From: a virus
DNA: 55,634 bases
Reading direction: 5' to 3' (one strand)
IMG/VR virus record: IMGVR_UViG_3300049215_000047
Coordinates: 1-55,634 of that record
The translations under genes were made by a program, and so were the position numbers. This document shows positions 24,234 to 32,794 of the stretch, one piece after another. Under the pieces are notes generated by a model. It did not search any database, had not been told where the DNA came from, and saw only the letters and a list, made by a program, of their open reading frames with translations. How positions within the stretch are numbered: position 1 is the first letter of the stretch; every line of letters starts with the position of its first letter.

Positions 24234-26121
24234 CGAGTGGGGGGCTGAACACCGAGTTTACGGCCCGGAAACGGGCAAGCCTGGCCAACGCGACCCTTGG
24301 ATCGCGCCCTACAATATCGCGCTCGGTCGATCCTTCGGCGATGCGCGCTATCGGCGCATTGTGCAGGTCGAAGGCGCGCAGATGGGGAAGACTGAGACGT
24401 TTCTCGACATCATCGGCGAGCGCCTCGACAATCGGCCGGCGCCGATCCTCTACGTTGGCCCGTCGAAGGAGTTTCTCACCGACCAATTCGAGCCGCGGCT
24501 GGTCGATCTCTTCCGTCAGTCTGCATCGCTAGAGCGCAAGGTGCTCGGTGGCATCGACGGCAAGCGCCAGAAGCGGACGCTGAAACGTGTCGCCGGCGTC
24601 AGGGTGCGCCTGGCACACGCGGGATCCTCTACGGCGCTCAAATCGGACCCGGCTGCATTCGCGCTGGTCGACGAATACGACGAAATGGTCGCCAACGTGA
24701 AAGGGCAGGGCGACCCGCTGGGCTTGATCGAGGCCCGCGGCGATACCTATGCGGACTTCACCGTCGCCGTCACGTCCACGCCATCGCGCGGGCTGGTTGA
24801 GATCGAGCGCGATCCACTATCCGGCCTGGAGTTCTGGAAAGTGGACGAAGACGCCGAAATCGGATCGCCGATCTGGAAACTCTGGCAAGAGGGCACGCGG
24901 TACCATTGGTGCTGGCCGTGTCCGCACTGCGGTGAATATTTCGTTCCGCGCTTCAAACTGCTGCGGTGGCCGAAGAACGCAGCACCGGCGCAAGCCAAGC
25001 GCGGCGCCTACCTGCAGTGTCCGCGCGACGGTTGCGGCGGCGTCATCGAGGAAAAACACAAAGCCGACATGAACGCCCGCGGGCGTTATGTCGCGCCCGG
25101 GCAGACGGTCGATCGCGACGGCAACGTCACGGGCGAACCGCCTGACACCGGGACCCTTTCGCGTTGGTGCAGCGGCCTTGCGTCACCGTTCAAGACCTTC
25201 GGCGAGCGCGCCGAGGCCTATCTCACCGCTTTCCGCAGCGGGGAGGCTGCGAAAATCCAGACTGCCATCAACGCGGGCTTCGGCGAGGTCTTTACCGACG
25301 ACGGCGGCGACCTGCCGGCATGGGAGGTCATCAAAAACCGCGCCGAGCCGTACAGGCCCGGCAGCGTGCCGGCCGAGGCGATCTTCCTGACCTTTGCCGG
25401 CGACGTGCAGAAGAACCGGATCGTCTACGTGGTGCGCGGTTGGGGCGCGCGGGCGACGTCCTGGCTGATCGAGAACGGCGAGCTCTGGGGCGAAACGTCG
25501 CACCCCGACGTTTGGGACGACCTGGCGCAAAAGCTGACAACGCCGATCGACGGGCTGCTGATAAAGCTAGCCTTCATCGACAGCGGCTTCCGGCCGGGCA
25601 AGAAAATCGAGGTCCCGGTCAATCGCGTCTACGAGTTTTGTCGGCGCTTCCGAAGCTTCGTGTTCCCAACGAAGGGCGCGTCGGTCGCGCTGGTGACGCC
25701 GCTGGTGAAGCGGAAGATCGAGGTCACCCAGCAAGGCACGCAAGCGAAGTACGGGCTCGACCTGATACGGCTCGACCCGAACTATTGGAAATCGTGGGTG
25801 CATGAACGGTTGGATTGGGCGCCGGATCAGCCGGGCGCGTTTCACCTGCACGAAGAGATTTCGGAAGATTACTGCCGCCAGCTTGTCGCCGAAGCGATGG
25901 TGCGCGGCCCGAGCGGGAAGCCAGTCTGGATCGAGCGGGCTCGGGAAAACCATTACCTCGACGCCGAGGCGATGTGCGCCGCGGCCGGCTTCATGCTGAA
26001 CGCGCAGCATTTGAAGATCGGCGCGCGTCGCGGGCCAGCGCTGAAAACTGAGGCCGCGGGTCCGGTGCAGCCAAAGCCGAATGATCGCTTCACCAAGATC
26101 GCGAATGAACTGAACGGGTAG
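24133..26121 (+). CDS. Terminase large subunit (GpA family)
   Basis: 662 aa, standard for lambda GpA-type motors that pump and cut DNA during packaging. Walker A-like VEGAQMGKTE at 79-88, Walker B ALVDEYDEM at 177-185, then a zinc-binding CPHC / CPRDGC pair in the middle and an RNase H-like nuclease part (LTFAGDVQKNRIVYVVRGW with Asp, and LAFIDSGFRPG). The first ATG at 24133 overlaps the small subunit gene by about 100 nt; a start further in is possible. Confidence 0.95.
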   Translation: MARSTVVASVSSKQAPIFRLAARCLWTAKKQPPDEWGAEHRVYGPETGKPGQRDPWIAPYNIALGRSFGDARYRRIVQVEGAQMGKTETFLDIIGERLDNRPAPILYVGPSKEFLTDQFEPRLVDLFRQSASLERKVLGGIDGKRQKRTLKRVAGVRVRLAHAGSSTALKSDPAAFALVDEYDEMVANVKGQGDPLGLIEARGDTYADFTVAVTSTPSRGLVEIERDPLSGLEFWKVDEDAEIGSPIWKLWQEGTRYHWCWPCPHCGEYFVPRFKLLRWPKNAAPAQAKRGAYLQCPRDGCGGVIEEKHKADMNARGRYVAPGQTVDRDGNVTGEPPDTGTLSRWCSGLASPFKTFGERAEAYLTAFRSGEAAKIQTAINAGFGEVFTDDGGDLPAWEVIKNRAEPYRPGSVPAEAIFLTFAGDVQKNRIVYVVRGWGARATSWLIENGELWGETSHPDVWDDLAQKLTTPIDGLLIKLAFIDSGFRPGKKIEVPVNRVYEFCRRFRSFVFPTKGASVALVTPLVKRKIEVTQQGTQAKYGLDLIRLDPNYWKSWVHERLDWAPDQPGAFHLHEEISEDYCRQLVAEAMVRGPSGKPVWIERARENHYLDAEAMCAAAGFMLNAQHLKIGARRGPALKTEAAGPVQPKPNDRFTKIANELNG

Positions 26122-26124
26122 GCC

Positions 26125-27729
26125 ATGCAGACAGCGACGAAGCCGCGCTATCGCATTGGAACGGACGGGTCGAACCTGCGCCAGGTCAACGTGCCGGCTG
26201 TGATGCACGGAAAAGTCGGCGCGCAATACATGCGCGGCAACGACAGCCCGTATTTCTTCAGTTGGACGCCGGCGCTGCGCGATCAGCGTGAGGATGTCCG
26301 CGCCGCATATACGCACGCGGCCGCCCGCGCGGTCGACGCGGTGCAGAATTCAGGATGGATCGCAGGTGCGATCGATCAGGCGGTCGCCTCGACGATCGGC
26401 ACCGGGCTCCGCATTGCGGCAAAACCGGACGGCGACGTGCTCGGCTGGACACCTGAAGCGACCCAAGAGTGGGCGCGGATGGTCGAGCGTCGCTTTGAGG
26501 CGTGGGGTGCAAACCCGCTCGAATGCGATGCGGCCGGCAAGAACAGCCTCGGGCAGCTCGCTCGCTCGGTGTTGATGAATTTCTTCGCCTACGGCGAAGC
26601 GCTCGGCCTGCTACCGCTCGTCAACCGCCGCGGCGGCATTTCGAAGACGCGCACGAAGGTGAAACTGCTGCCGCCGCACAAGCTCGTGCAGGACAGCGAC
26701 AACATTCGCATGTTCCAGGGCGTCCTTATGGACGACTGGGGCCTACCGCGCGGTTACCGGCTCCGGCTGAGGATCGGCGGCATCATTGAAGAGACGGTCG
26801 ACCTGCCGGCGCGCGACGCCGCCGGACGCCCGCAAGTGTTTCACATCTTCGAGGGCGGCCCCGACGTTGTCCGCGGCATCACACCGATGGCGCCGGCGCT
26901 GCGCGTGGTGCGCCAGTTCGACCAGCTTTCCGACGCGACGCTGACGGCGGCGCTCATTCAGGCAATCTTTGCGGCGACCATTCAGAGCCAGGCTCCGACT
27001 GAGGAAATCCTGCGCGCGCTTCAGAGCGAGGGTGAGCAAAAGCAGGGCGTCGGCGGCGGCTCGATCGACGATTATCTCGGTGCGAAGGCCGGCTGGTACA
27101 AAGACAGCAAGATCGATCTCGGCCGGTCGGGTCGTATCGCCCACTTGTTCCCCGGCGAGACACTGGATTTCCATGCTTCGGAGGCGCCGAACGCGACCTA
27201 TGAGGCCTTCGCCAAGTTTCTGCTGCGCGAGATCGCGCGCTGCCTTGGCATGACCTTCGAAACACTGACGGGGGACTACAGCGGCGCGACCTATTCGTCG
27301 GTGCGCATGGCGACCAGCGAAATCTGGCCGATCATCATGGCGCGCCGGAACAATATCGCGGGTCGGTTTTATCAGACCGTCTATGAGGCGTGGCTCGACG
27401 AAGAGATCGACGCCGGCCGCATCGAATTCCCGGGCGGCTTCGAGAAGTTCGTCGCGAACAAGGACGCGGCTTCGCGCGCGGAGTGGCGCGGGCCAGCAAA
27501 GCCGCAAGCCGATGATCTGAAAACCGCGAAGGCGCACGAAATTTACAAGCGCCTCGGTATCATGTCAGACGAGCGCATCTGCGCCGATCTCGGCTACGAC
27601 TGGGAAGATGAATTTGAACAACGTGCCAGAGAAATCGCAATGAGGAAGCAACTCGGCCTGCCGGAAACCGACACAATCGCTGCGCCGGCGGGGGCGCCAG
27701 GCGAACGCATTGACGATCTCGACAGGTAG
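26125..27729 (+). CDS. Portal protein (lambda family)
   Basis: 534 aa, typical of lambda GpB-family portals. Characteristic parts: AARAVDAVQNSGWIAGAIDQ, STIGTGLRI, the GVLMDDWGLPRGYRL region, FHIFEGGPDVVRGITPMAPA, and CLGMTFETLTGDYSGATYSS. It forms the ring at the capsid vertex through which DNA passes and to which the tail joins. Three nucleotides after the terminase stop. Confidence 0.95.
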   Translation: MQTATKPRYRIGTDGSNLRQVNVPAVMHGKVGAQYMRGNDSPYFFSWTPALRDQREDVRAAYTHAAARAVDAVQNSGWIAGAIDQAVASTIGTGLRIAAKPDGDVLGWTPEATQEWARMVERRFEAWGANPLECDAAGKNSLGQLARSVLMNFFAYGEALGLLPLVNRRGGISKTRTKVKLLPPHKLVQDSDNIRMFQGVLMDDWGLPRGYRLRLRIGGIIEETVDLPARDAAGRPQVFHIFEGGPDVVRGITPMAPALRVVRQFDQLSDATLTAALIQAIFAATIQSQAPTEEILRALQSEGEQKQGVGGGSIDDYLGAKAGWYKDSKIDLGRSGRIAHLFPGETLDFHASEAPNATYEAFAKFLLREIARCLGMTFETLTGDYSGATYSSVRMATSEIWPIIMARRNNIAGRFYQTVYEAWLDEEIDAGRIEFPGGFEKFVANKDAASRAEWRGPAKPQADDLKTAKAHEIYKRLGIMSDERICADLGYDWEDEFEQRAREIAMRKQLGLPETDTIAAPAGAPGERIDDLDR

Positions 27730-27732
27730 GCC

Positions 27733-28041
27733 ATGGCAGCCGTCGACTGGACCGATCCTTGCCAAAGGGCAAACGCTCTGCGTGGCGCCTACTACGCACT
27801 GATCAGCGGGTCGAGCGAGAGCCTGATCCGCAATTCGACGCCGGAAGGCGACCAAGAAGTTCGCTATGCCCGCGCAGACATCGGGACGCTGAAGGCCGAG
27901 CTCGATGCCGCTGAGGATGAATGCGCCCGTAAGAACGGCGTCGACGTTCCCGCGCGCTCGAAGCGGTTTGCCATTATGGCCGGCTCTCGGCGGCGCTTCC
28001 CGTACAACGGGTACTACGGCGGCGATCGCGAGGGCTGCTGA
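27733..28041 (+). CDS. Head-tail joining protein gpW-like
   Basis: 102 aa. The helical core (PCQRANALRGAYYALISGSS then VRYARADIGTLKAELDAAED) has the layout of lambda gpW, the small connector bound to the portal; the C-terminal 30 residues (SKRFAIMAGSRRRFPY) are extra and basic. It directly follows the portal and abuts the protease gene. Confidence 0.75.
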   Translation: MAAVDWTDPCQRANALRGAYYALISGSSESLIRNSTPEGDQEVRYARADIGTLKAELDAAEDECARKNGVDVPARSKRFAIMAGSRRRFPYNGYYGGDREGC

Positions 28042-29475
28042 ATGTCACTGCTGATGCAGATCGCCGAGCGTGCGCTTAACCGCCCGCTGATGATCCACCC
28101 CGACAAGCTGCCGATGATCCTCGGCGTGCTTGAGGGGCGCATTCCGCTCGGTGACATTTCGGCGCTCAAAGCCGAGGCCATCGAGCGAGTAAAGGAATTA
28201 CCGGAAGGCGCGCAGGCGACAATATTCGGGCCCAATCCGACAGCATCGCGCTTCGTCGGCTCGGCTACTGACGAGGATCCTATCAGCGGGCGCCGCAGCG
28301 CTCTTCCGTACAAGCGGACGCGCGAGGGCGTGGCCGTTATCCCGATCCTCGGCTCGCTGATCAACCGCGGCGCCTGGCTCGGCTCTTATTCCGGCGAAAC
28401 GTCTTACGAGGGCATCAAGTTTCAGATTGCGCACGCGGCCGACGACCAGCGCACGAACGCAATCTTGCTCGATATCGACAGTCCTGGCGGAGAGGCCGTC
28501 GGCTGTTTCGAGGTTGCCGCTGCGATCCGGTCGGCGTCGACCAAGAAGCCGGTCACCGCGGTGGTCAACGGCATGGCGGCATCGGCGGCCTACGCGATCG
28601 CCGCCGGCGCCAATAGGATCGTCACCACGGAGACCGGCGTTGTCGGCTCAATCGGCGTCGTGATGCTGCACGCTGACTTCAGCCGCAAGCTCGATAAGGA
28701 AGGGATTACGCCGACGCTGATCTTCGCCGGCGCGCACAAGGTCGACGGTCATCCGTTTGCGCCGCTCGATGAGCAGGAAGGCGTCGCCGACGATCTTCAG
28801 AACGAGGTCGATCAGTTTTATTCGCTGTTCGTGCGCTCGGTGGCCGCCGGCCGCGATCGCATGACCGAAAAACAAATCCGCGGCACTGAAGCGCGGACCT
28901 ATATCGGCGCGGATGCTGTTGAGAAAGGGCTGGCCGACGAAGTCGGCACGTTCGAAACGGCGCTCGCTGATCTTTCCATGGCCAAGGTCGGCCTGTCTTC
29001 ATCGAAAAGGAGGCTCACCATGAGCACCAGCAAGACCGCGCCCGACGCAAATTCGGGCCTCACGAACGCCGAAGTCGAGACGAAGCTGACGACGGCGCGC
29101 ACGGAAGGCCATGCCGCCGGTAAGGCGGAAGGCAAAGCGGAAGCCGAGACGGCCGGCAAGCAGTCGATCGACGCCGCTGTGGCGACGGCGAGGACTGAGG
29201 CAACCAAGGCTGAAACGGATCGTATCCGCGCCATCACCAGCCTCGAAGAGTGCAAGGGCCGCGAGGCCGCGGCGCTCAATCTCGCGCTCAACTCCACGAT
29301 GACAGCCGAGCAAGCCAAGCCGGTGATCGCGGCAATGCCGAAGTCCGCGGTCGGCGGCCGCGCGGCCGACAACCCGATCGGCCTCGCGCTCGACAAGCCC
29401 GGTCAGCAGCAGAGCAGCGCTGCTTATTCGCCGGACGAAGTCGCGGCCGTGATCAACAAGCCCGCGCGCAAGTAA
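28042..29475 (+). CDS. S49 capsid maturation protease with scaffold domain
   Basis: 477 aa. N-terminal protease of the S49/SppA group: oxyanion motif DIDSPGG at 144-150, nucleophile Ser181 in GMAASAAY, and Lys233 in AGAHK as the general base (52 residues on, the usual spacing). The C-terminal 150 residues are the scaffold: Ala/Lys/Glu-rich helices (TEGHAAGKAEGKAEAETAGK). Lambda gpC/Nu3 has the same plan: protease cleaves scaffold during head assembly. An internal start for the free scaffold is listed separately. Confidence 0.93.
   Translation: MSLLMQIAERALNRPLMIHPDKLPMILGVLEGRIPLGDISALKAEAIERVKELPEGAQATIFGPNPTASRFVGSATDEDPISGRRSALPYKRTREGVAVIPILGSLINRGAWLGSYSGETSYEGIKFQIAHAADDQRTNAILLDIDSPGGEAVGCFEVAAAIRSASTKKPVTAVVNGMAASAAYAIAAGANRIVTTETGVVGSIGVVMLHADFSRKLDKEGITPTLIFAGAHKVDGHPFAPLDEQEGVADDLQNEVDQFYSLFVRSVAAGRDRMTEKQIRGTEARTYIGADAVEKGLADEVGTFETALADLSMAKVGLSSSKRRLTMSTSKTAPDANSGLTNAEVETKLTTARTEGHAAGKAEGKAEAETAGKQSIDAAVATARTEATKAETDRIRAITSLEECKGREAAALNLALNSTMTAEQAKPVIAAMPKSAVGGRAADNPIGLALDKPGQQQSSAAYSPDEVAAVINKPARK
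29020..29475 (+). CDS. Internal start: free scaffold protein (Nu3-like)
   Basis: In frame with the protease, ATG 29020 (residue 327) has the perfect ribosome site AAGGAGG at 29007-29013, 6 nt upstream. It would yield a 151-aa scaffold beginning MSTSKTAPDANSG. The same device is known in lambda, where Nu3 starts within gene C. Confidence 0.75.
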   Translation: MSTSKTAPDANSGLTNAEVETKLTTARTEGHAAGKAEGKAEAETAGKQSIDAAVATARTEATKAETDRIRAITSLEECKGREAAALNLALNSTMTAEQAKPVIAAMPKSAVGGRAADNPIGLALDKPGQQQSSAAYSPDEVAAVINKPARK

Positions 29476-29540
29476 GCGCGTCCCTCATCACCGCGGCTCA
29501 GGCGCCGTAAACCAACGCAATTCCGCAAACGGAGTTACCC

Positions 29541-30215
29541 ATGACGACCCTCACCGAAACCATCCACCCCGGCGCCTTCATCGTTAGCGAGAGCGAAGGC
29601 CCGTATCACACCCGCGAAGCGGTTGTGATTTCCATCAGCCAGACGATCCTTCCGGGGACCGTGCTGGGCCGCGACGCCGTAGCCGCGAACGTCACCTCAT
29701 CCGCAGCAGCCGACGCCGGGAATTCCGGCAATGGCGTCTTCACCCTCGATGTGACTACGCCGGTGCTCGACGGCGCCAAGAACGGCAAATATCGCATCGT
29801 CAATGACCTGGTCGCCGCCAATGGCGGCGAATTCCAAGTCTTCGACCCTTCTGGCGCCGAGATCGGCCGCGTCGCCGTTGGCGCCACCTTCGCCAATCAG
29901 ATCAAGTTTGCAATCGCCGACGGCTCGAACGATTTCGCTATTGGCGACGCGTTCACCGTCACCGTCGGCATCGAGCAATCCGATTATCAGTACGGCGCGC
30001 TCGATCTCACGAAGGCCGGCGACTGGGCCAACGTGGCGGGCATTGCCGTCTATGGCGTGACCACTGACGGCTCCAACACTGCGAAGATCAGCGCCATCGT
30101 GCGTGGTCCTTGCGAGGTGCGCGCCGCCGATTTGACGTGGCCAGGCGGCATCACCGACCCGCAGAAGGCGGAAGGCATTCGCCAACTCGAGAAGCTCGGC
30201 ATCATCTGCCGCTAA
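29541..30215 (+). CDS. Head decoration protein (gpD-like)
   Basis: 224 aa. N-terminus GAFIVSESEGPYHTREAVVI and C-terminus EVRAADLTWPGG with final IRQLEKLGI match the lambda gpD family, which clamps the expanded capsid. It is about twice the length of lambda gpD because of an inserted beta-rich part (about 55-140, NGVFTLDVTTPVLDGAKNGK ... NDFAIGDAFTVTV), a module of the kind often added to phage head proteins. Confidence 0.88.
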   Translation: MTTLTETIHPGAFIVSESEGPYHTREAVVISISQTILPGTVLGRDAVAANVTSSAAADAGNSGNGVFTLDVTTPVLDGAKNGKYRIVNDLVAANGGEFQVFDPSGAEIGRVAVGATFANQIKFAIADGSNDFAIGDAFTVTVGIEQSDYQYGALDLTKAGDWANVAGIAVYGVTTDGSNTAKISAIVRGPCEVRAADLTWPGGITDPQKAEGIRQLEKLGIICR

Positions 30216-30252
30216 TCACGAGCATCAACCCCGAACGCTGAAGGCAAGAGAG

Positions 30253-30281
30253 GCGCCGGCCGAGCCGGCGCTTTGCTTTTT
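30253..30281 (+). terminator. Hairpin terminator between decoration and capsid genes
   Basis: Stem GCGCCGGC/GCCGGCGC (30253-30260, 30264-30271) with loop CGA is followed by TTTGCTTTTT. This is a convincing intrinsic terminator form within the head operon, perhaps partly read through, and lies only about 35 bp before the capsid start. Confidence 0.6.
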
Positions 30282-30315
30282 GCGCTGAAGCACAACCTGA
30301 AGAAGGAACTTCACC

Positions 30316-31341
30316 ATGCTTACGATGGACGTCTTCCGGCAAGATGCCTTCAGCGCAGTCTCGCTGTCCGCCTCTGTCGACAAGATCGACTATGTGCCGG
30401 ATTTTCTGAGCAGTTATCCAGGGCTGTTCATCCCCGACCCGGTTCGCACCGAGGCGGTGTGGATCGAAGAGCGCACGACCGGCGCCGTCATCCTGCCGTT
30501 CTCGCCACGTGGCGCGGCGCCGCATCAGACCGGTGGTGATCTGCGCAAGGCGCGGTCATTCAAGACGCTTCGCATTGCCGATGCCTCGCGCATTACGGCA
30601 AGCGAGCTCCTGAATATCCGCGCTTTCGGCTCAGAAGTGAACGTGAAGACGCTGCAGGAAGAGGTCGCGCGCCGGCAGCAGAAGATCAAGCAGCACAACT
30701 TCGCGCTGACTTGGGAATATCACAAGTTCAATTGCGTGACCGGCGCCATCGTGAAGGATGCGAATGGCACTACCATGTATAATTGGGCCACGGAGTTTGG
30801 CCAAAGCATCCCGGCTTCGGTGAGCTTTGCGCTCGGCACCTACGACGCGAACGGCGGTATTCGGAAAAAGGCGATTGCCGCACGCCGCTCCATCCAGAAG
30901 GCACTGAAGGGCGTCGGAACGGCGAAGGATATTGTCGCACTCTGCGGCGATACGTTCTACGACACGCTGATCGGCAACAAGGAAGTTCGCGAGACCTTCC
31001 TCAATCAGCAAGAGGCCAGTGATCTGCGGAACAAGGTCGGCCAGGAATGGTCTTCGTTCCGGTACGGCGACGTGACATGGGTCAACTACCGCGGCACCGA
31101 TGACGGCGCCTTCGGTATGGACACGAACACCGCGAGCTTTTTCCCCGTTGGTGCCGGCATCTTCCGGTGGGCAATGTCACCGGGCGAGCGTTTCGAACAC
31201 TTGGGCACGGTTGGCCAGGAGACGTATTCGGCGATCGTGATCGACAAGGATCGCGATAGCTGGGCCGATGTTGAGGTCATGTCATACCCGCTGCCGGTCT
31301 GCACGATGCCGTCGGCGCTCTACGTCGGTACGGTGAGCTAA
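30316..31341 (+). CDS. Major capsid protein E
   Basis: 341 aa, the standard length of the lambda gpE capsid family. Recognised by PGLFIPDPVRTEAVWIEERT, LPFSPRGAAPHQTG, the NVKTLQEEVARRQQ stretch and the late YGDVTWVNYRG. GAAGGAACTTCACC precedes the ATG. This is the shell-forming protein, HK97-fold. Confidence 0.94.
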   Translation: MLTMDVFRQDAFSAVSLSASVDKIDYVPDFLSSYPGLFIPDPVRTEAVWIEERTTGAVILPFSPRGAAPHQTGGDLRKARSFKTLRIADASRITASELLNIRAFGSEVNVKTLQEEVARRQQKIKQHNFALTWEYHKFNCVTGAIVKDANGTTMYNWATEFGQSIPASVSFALGTYDANGGIRKKAIAARRSIQKALKGVGTAKDIVALCGDTFYDTLIGNKEVRETFLNQQEASDLRNKVGQEWSSFRYGDVTWVNYRGTDDGAFGMDTNTASFFPVGAGIFRWAMSPGERFEHLGTVGQETYSAIVIDKDRDSWADVEVMSYPLPVCTMPSALYVGTVS

Positions 31342-31371
31342 GCACTCACGCTCTAGAAACCGTCCTCGCCG

Positions 31372-31767
31372 ATGCCTAACGCGGATCGCGCCGCCAAACT
31401 GTCGGCGTCTCTTGCGAAGGGCTTCGGCGAGGATTTTACCTTCACGCCCCGCACGATTGCGGGGAATGACGTTGATCTTCCGCGCGTCCCCGATCCGACG
31501 CGCGCGCAATTCACGGTCACGGGATTATGGACAGGCGGCTCGCGCGAGCGCCATCCGAATGCTCGTGGTCATGCCGCCGATCTCGCACAAGGCGCCGTCT
31601 CTGCTGGTCCGCGCGCCGGCGTCGAGATCGCCGCGCTGGCATGGCAGCCCGGTGAGGGCGACCTGTGCCTTCGCGTCGAGACTGGCGACACGTATGCCGT
31701 CGGCCGCTTCGTTCCTGACGGCTTCGGCCGCGCCACGATCTACCTGACAGCGAGGAAGCGGCAATGA
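31372..31767 (+). CDS. Head-tail connector protein, putative
   Basis: 131 aa. N-terminal helix (DRAAKLSASLAKGFGEDFTF) followed by beta strands ending RFVPDGFGRATIYLTARK. Small proteins with this shape follow the capsid gene in lambda-like phages and close the connector. Assignment rests on position and shape, no named family. Confidence 0.6.
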   Translation: MPNADRAAKLSASLAKGFGEDFTFTPRTIAGNDVDLPRVPDPTRAQFTVTGLWTGGSRERHPNARGHAADLAQGAVSAGPRAGVEIAALAWQPGEGDLCLRVETGDTYAVGRFVPDGFGRATIYLTARKRQ

Positions 31768-32540
31768 CGGTCGCGCGCACGGCCCTGCGCCTCATGGTCA
31801 CGCAAGCCATAAAGGGCACCGAGCCGGCGCGCCCGACGATCGCCGAAGGGCGCGTCTATGACAGTCGGATATCGCCGGAAAGCCCGGACACCTTCAGCGA
31901 AGACGCAAAGCCCGTCGTGATCGTGCTGACTGACGGTGACGAAGGAGAAGCCCTCAGCGATCAGAATGGCGGCCCGCCCTTCCATCGCCGCATCGATCTC
32001 GTGTTCGACATCGGCATGGTCGTACAGGAGAAGGCGCCCGACGATGGCGGCGACTACGTGGTCGGTTATCCCGACACGGATGCTCGTGCCGAGGCCTCGC
32101 TTGACGTGCTGCAGACGCAGATCGTGCGCTTCCTCAGCGCATCGAGCGATCCGCTCGCGATCATGTTTCAGCGCTTCGTGCGTCCGTGGAAACAGGAAAG
32201 CCATCGCCAGGTCGAGGACAACACTTCGGTCAAGCTCGCGCGGCGTCTGTTCACGATGACCTGCGAGGTCAACGACGATTGCTATCCGCTCTTGGCGCCG
32301 GGCGCCGACATTCCTGAAGGCCTCGCCGTGCTGCCCGAGCCGCTGCGCACCGTTTGCGCGCTGATGCCGCCCGGCTCGGCTGGCGCCGATACCTGCGCGG
32401 CGATCGCGCAAGCGCTCGGGCCGACGCCGTTCACGAGCGGCAAGTTCGGGGGCGTCGACATCACCGTCGATGCCAATGCCGGCGTCGCGCCGGCTGACGG
32501 TCACCAGGTCAAGGCCTCCGCCGAGACCGGTCAAACCTGA
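31764..32540 (+). CDS. Tail completion/terminator protein, putative
   Basis: 258 aa, start coupled to the previous stop (ATGA). The N-terminal half (ARTALRLMVTQAIKGTEPAR, KPVVIVLTDGDE, RRIDLVFDIGMVVQE, ASLDVLQTQIVRFL) resembles tail terminator proteins of the gpU/gp6 type; the C-terminal third has a Pro/Ala-rich region. Inferred mainly from position between capsid and tail sheath. Confidence 0.6.
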   Translation: MTVARTALRLMVTQAIKGTEPARPTIAEGRVYDSRISPESPDTFSEDAKPVVIVLTDGDEGEALSDQNGGPPFHRRIDLVFDIGMVVQEKAPDDGGDYVVGYPDTDARAEASLDVLQTQIVRFLSASSDPLAIMFQRFVRPWKQESHRQVEDNTSVKLARRLFTMTCEVNDDCYPLLAPGADIPEGLAVLPEPLRTVCALMPPGSAGADTCAAIAQALGPTPFTSGKFGGVDITVDANAGVAPADGHQVKASAETGQT

Positions 32541-32554
32541 GAACCATCATGGTC

Positions 32555-32791
32555 ATGATCTACGTCACACCGGCGAAGGGCGGCCGCGTCCGGCAGCCGG
32601 AGCGGCAATCTCGCGTCATGCCCGAAGCCGGCGCTTTCGTTCCGCGCAACGCCCACTATGAACGTCTGCTGCAAACCGGCGACGTCACCTTGACTGACGC
32701 GCCCAAGCCGGCAGCCGACACCGATCAATCGAAATCCCGCAACCCGTCTTCAGGCCGCACCCGTCGTGACGCCGCCGCATCGGAGGACTGA
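32555..32791 (+). CDS. DUF2635 protein
   Basis: 78 aa from ATG 32555 (32549 also possible). The segment IYVTPAKGGRVRQPERQSRV, MPEAGAFVPRNAHYERLLQT, GDVTL matches DUF2635, a short protein found just before the tail sheath gene in Mu-like phages. Role in tail assembly not known. Four nucleotides before the sheath gene. Confidence 0.8.
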   Translation: MIYVTPAKGGRVRQPERQSRVMPEAGAFVPRNAHYERLLQTGDVTLTDAPKPAADTDQSKSRNPSSGRTRRDAAASED

Positions 32792-32794
32792 CCT

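Noticed and set aside
23821-24486. Minus-strand frame over the terminase small/large junction
   Set aside because: Antisense of two recognised packaging genes.
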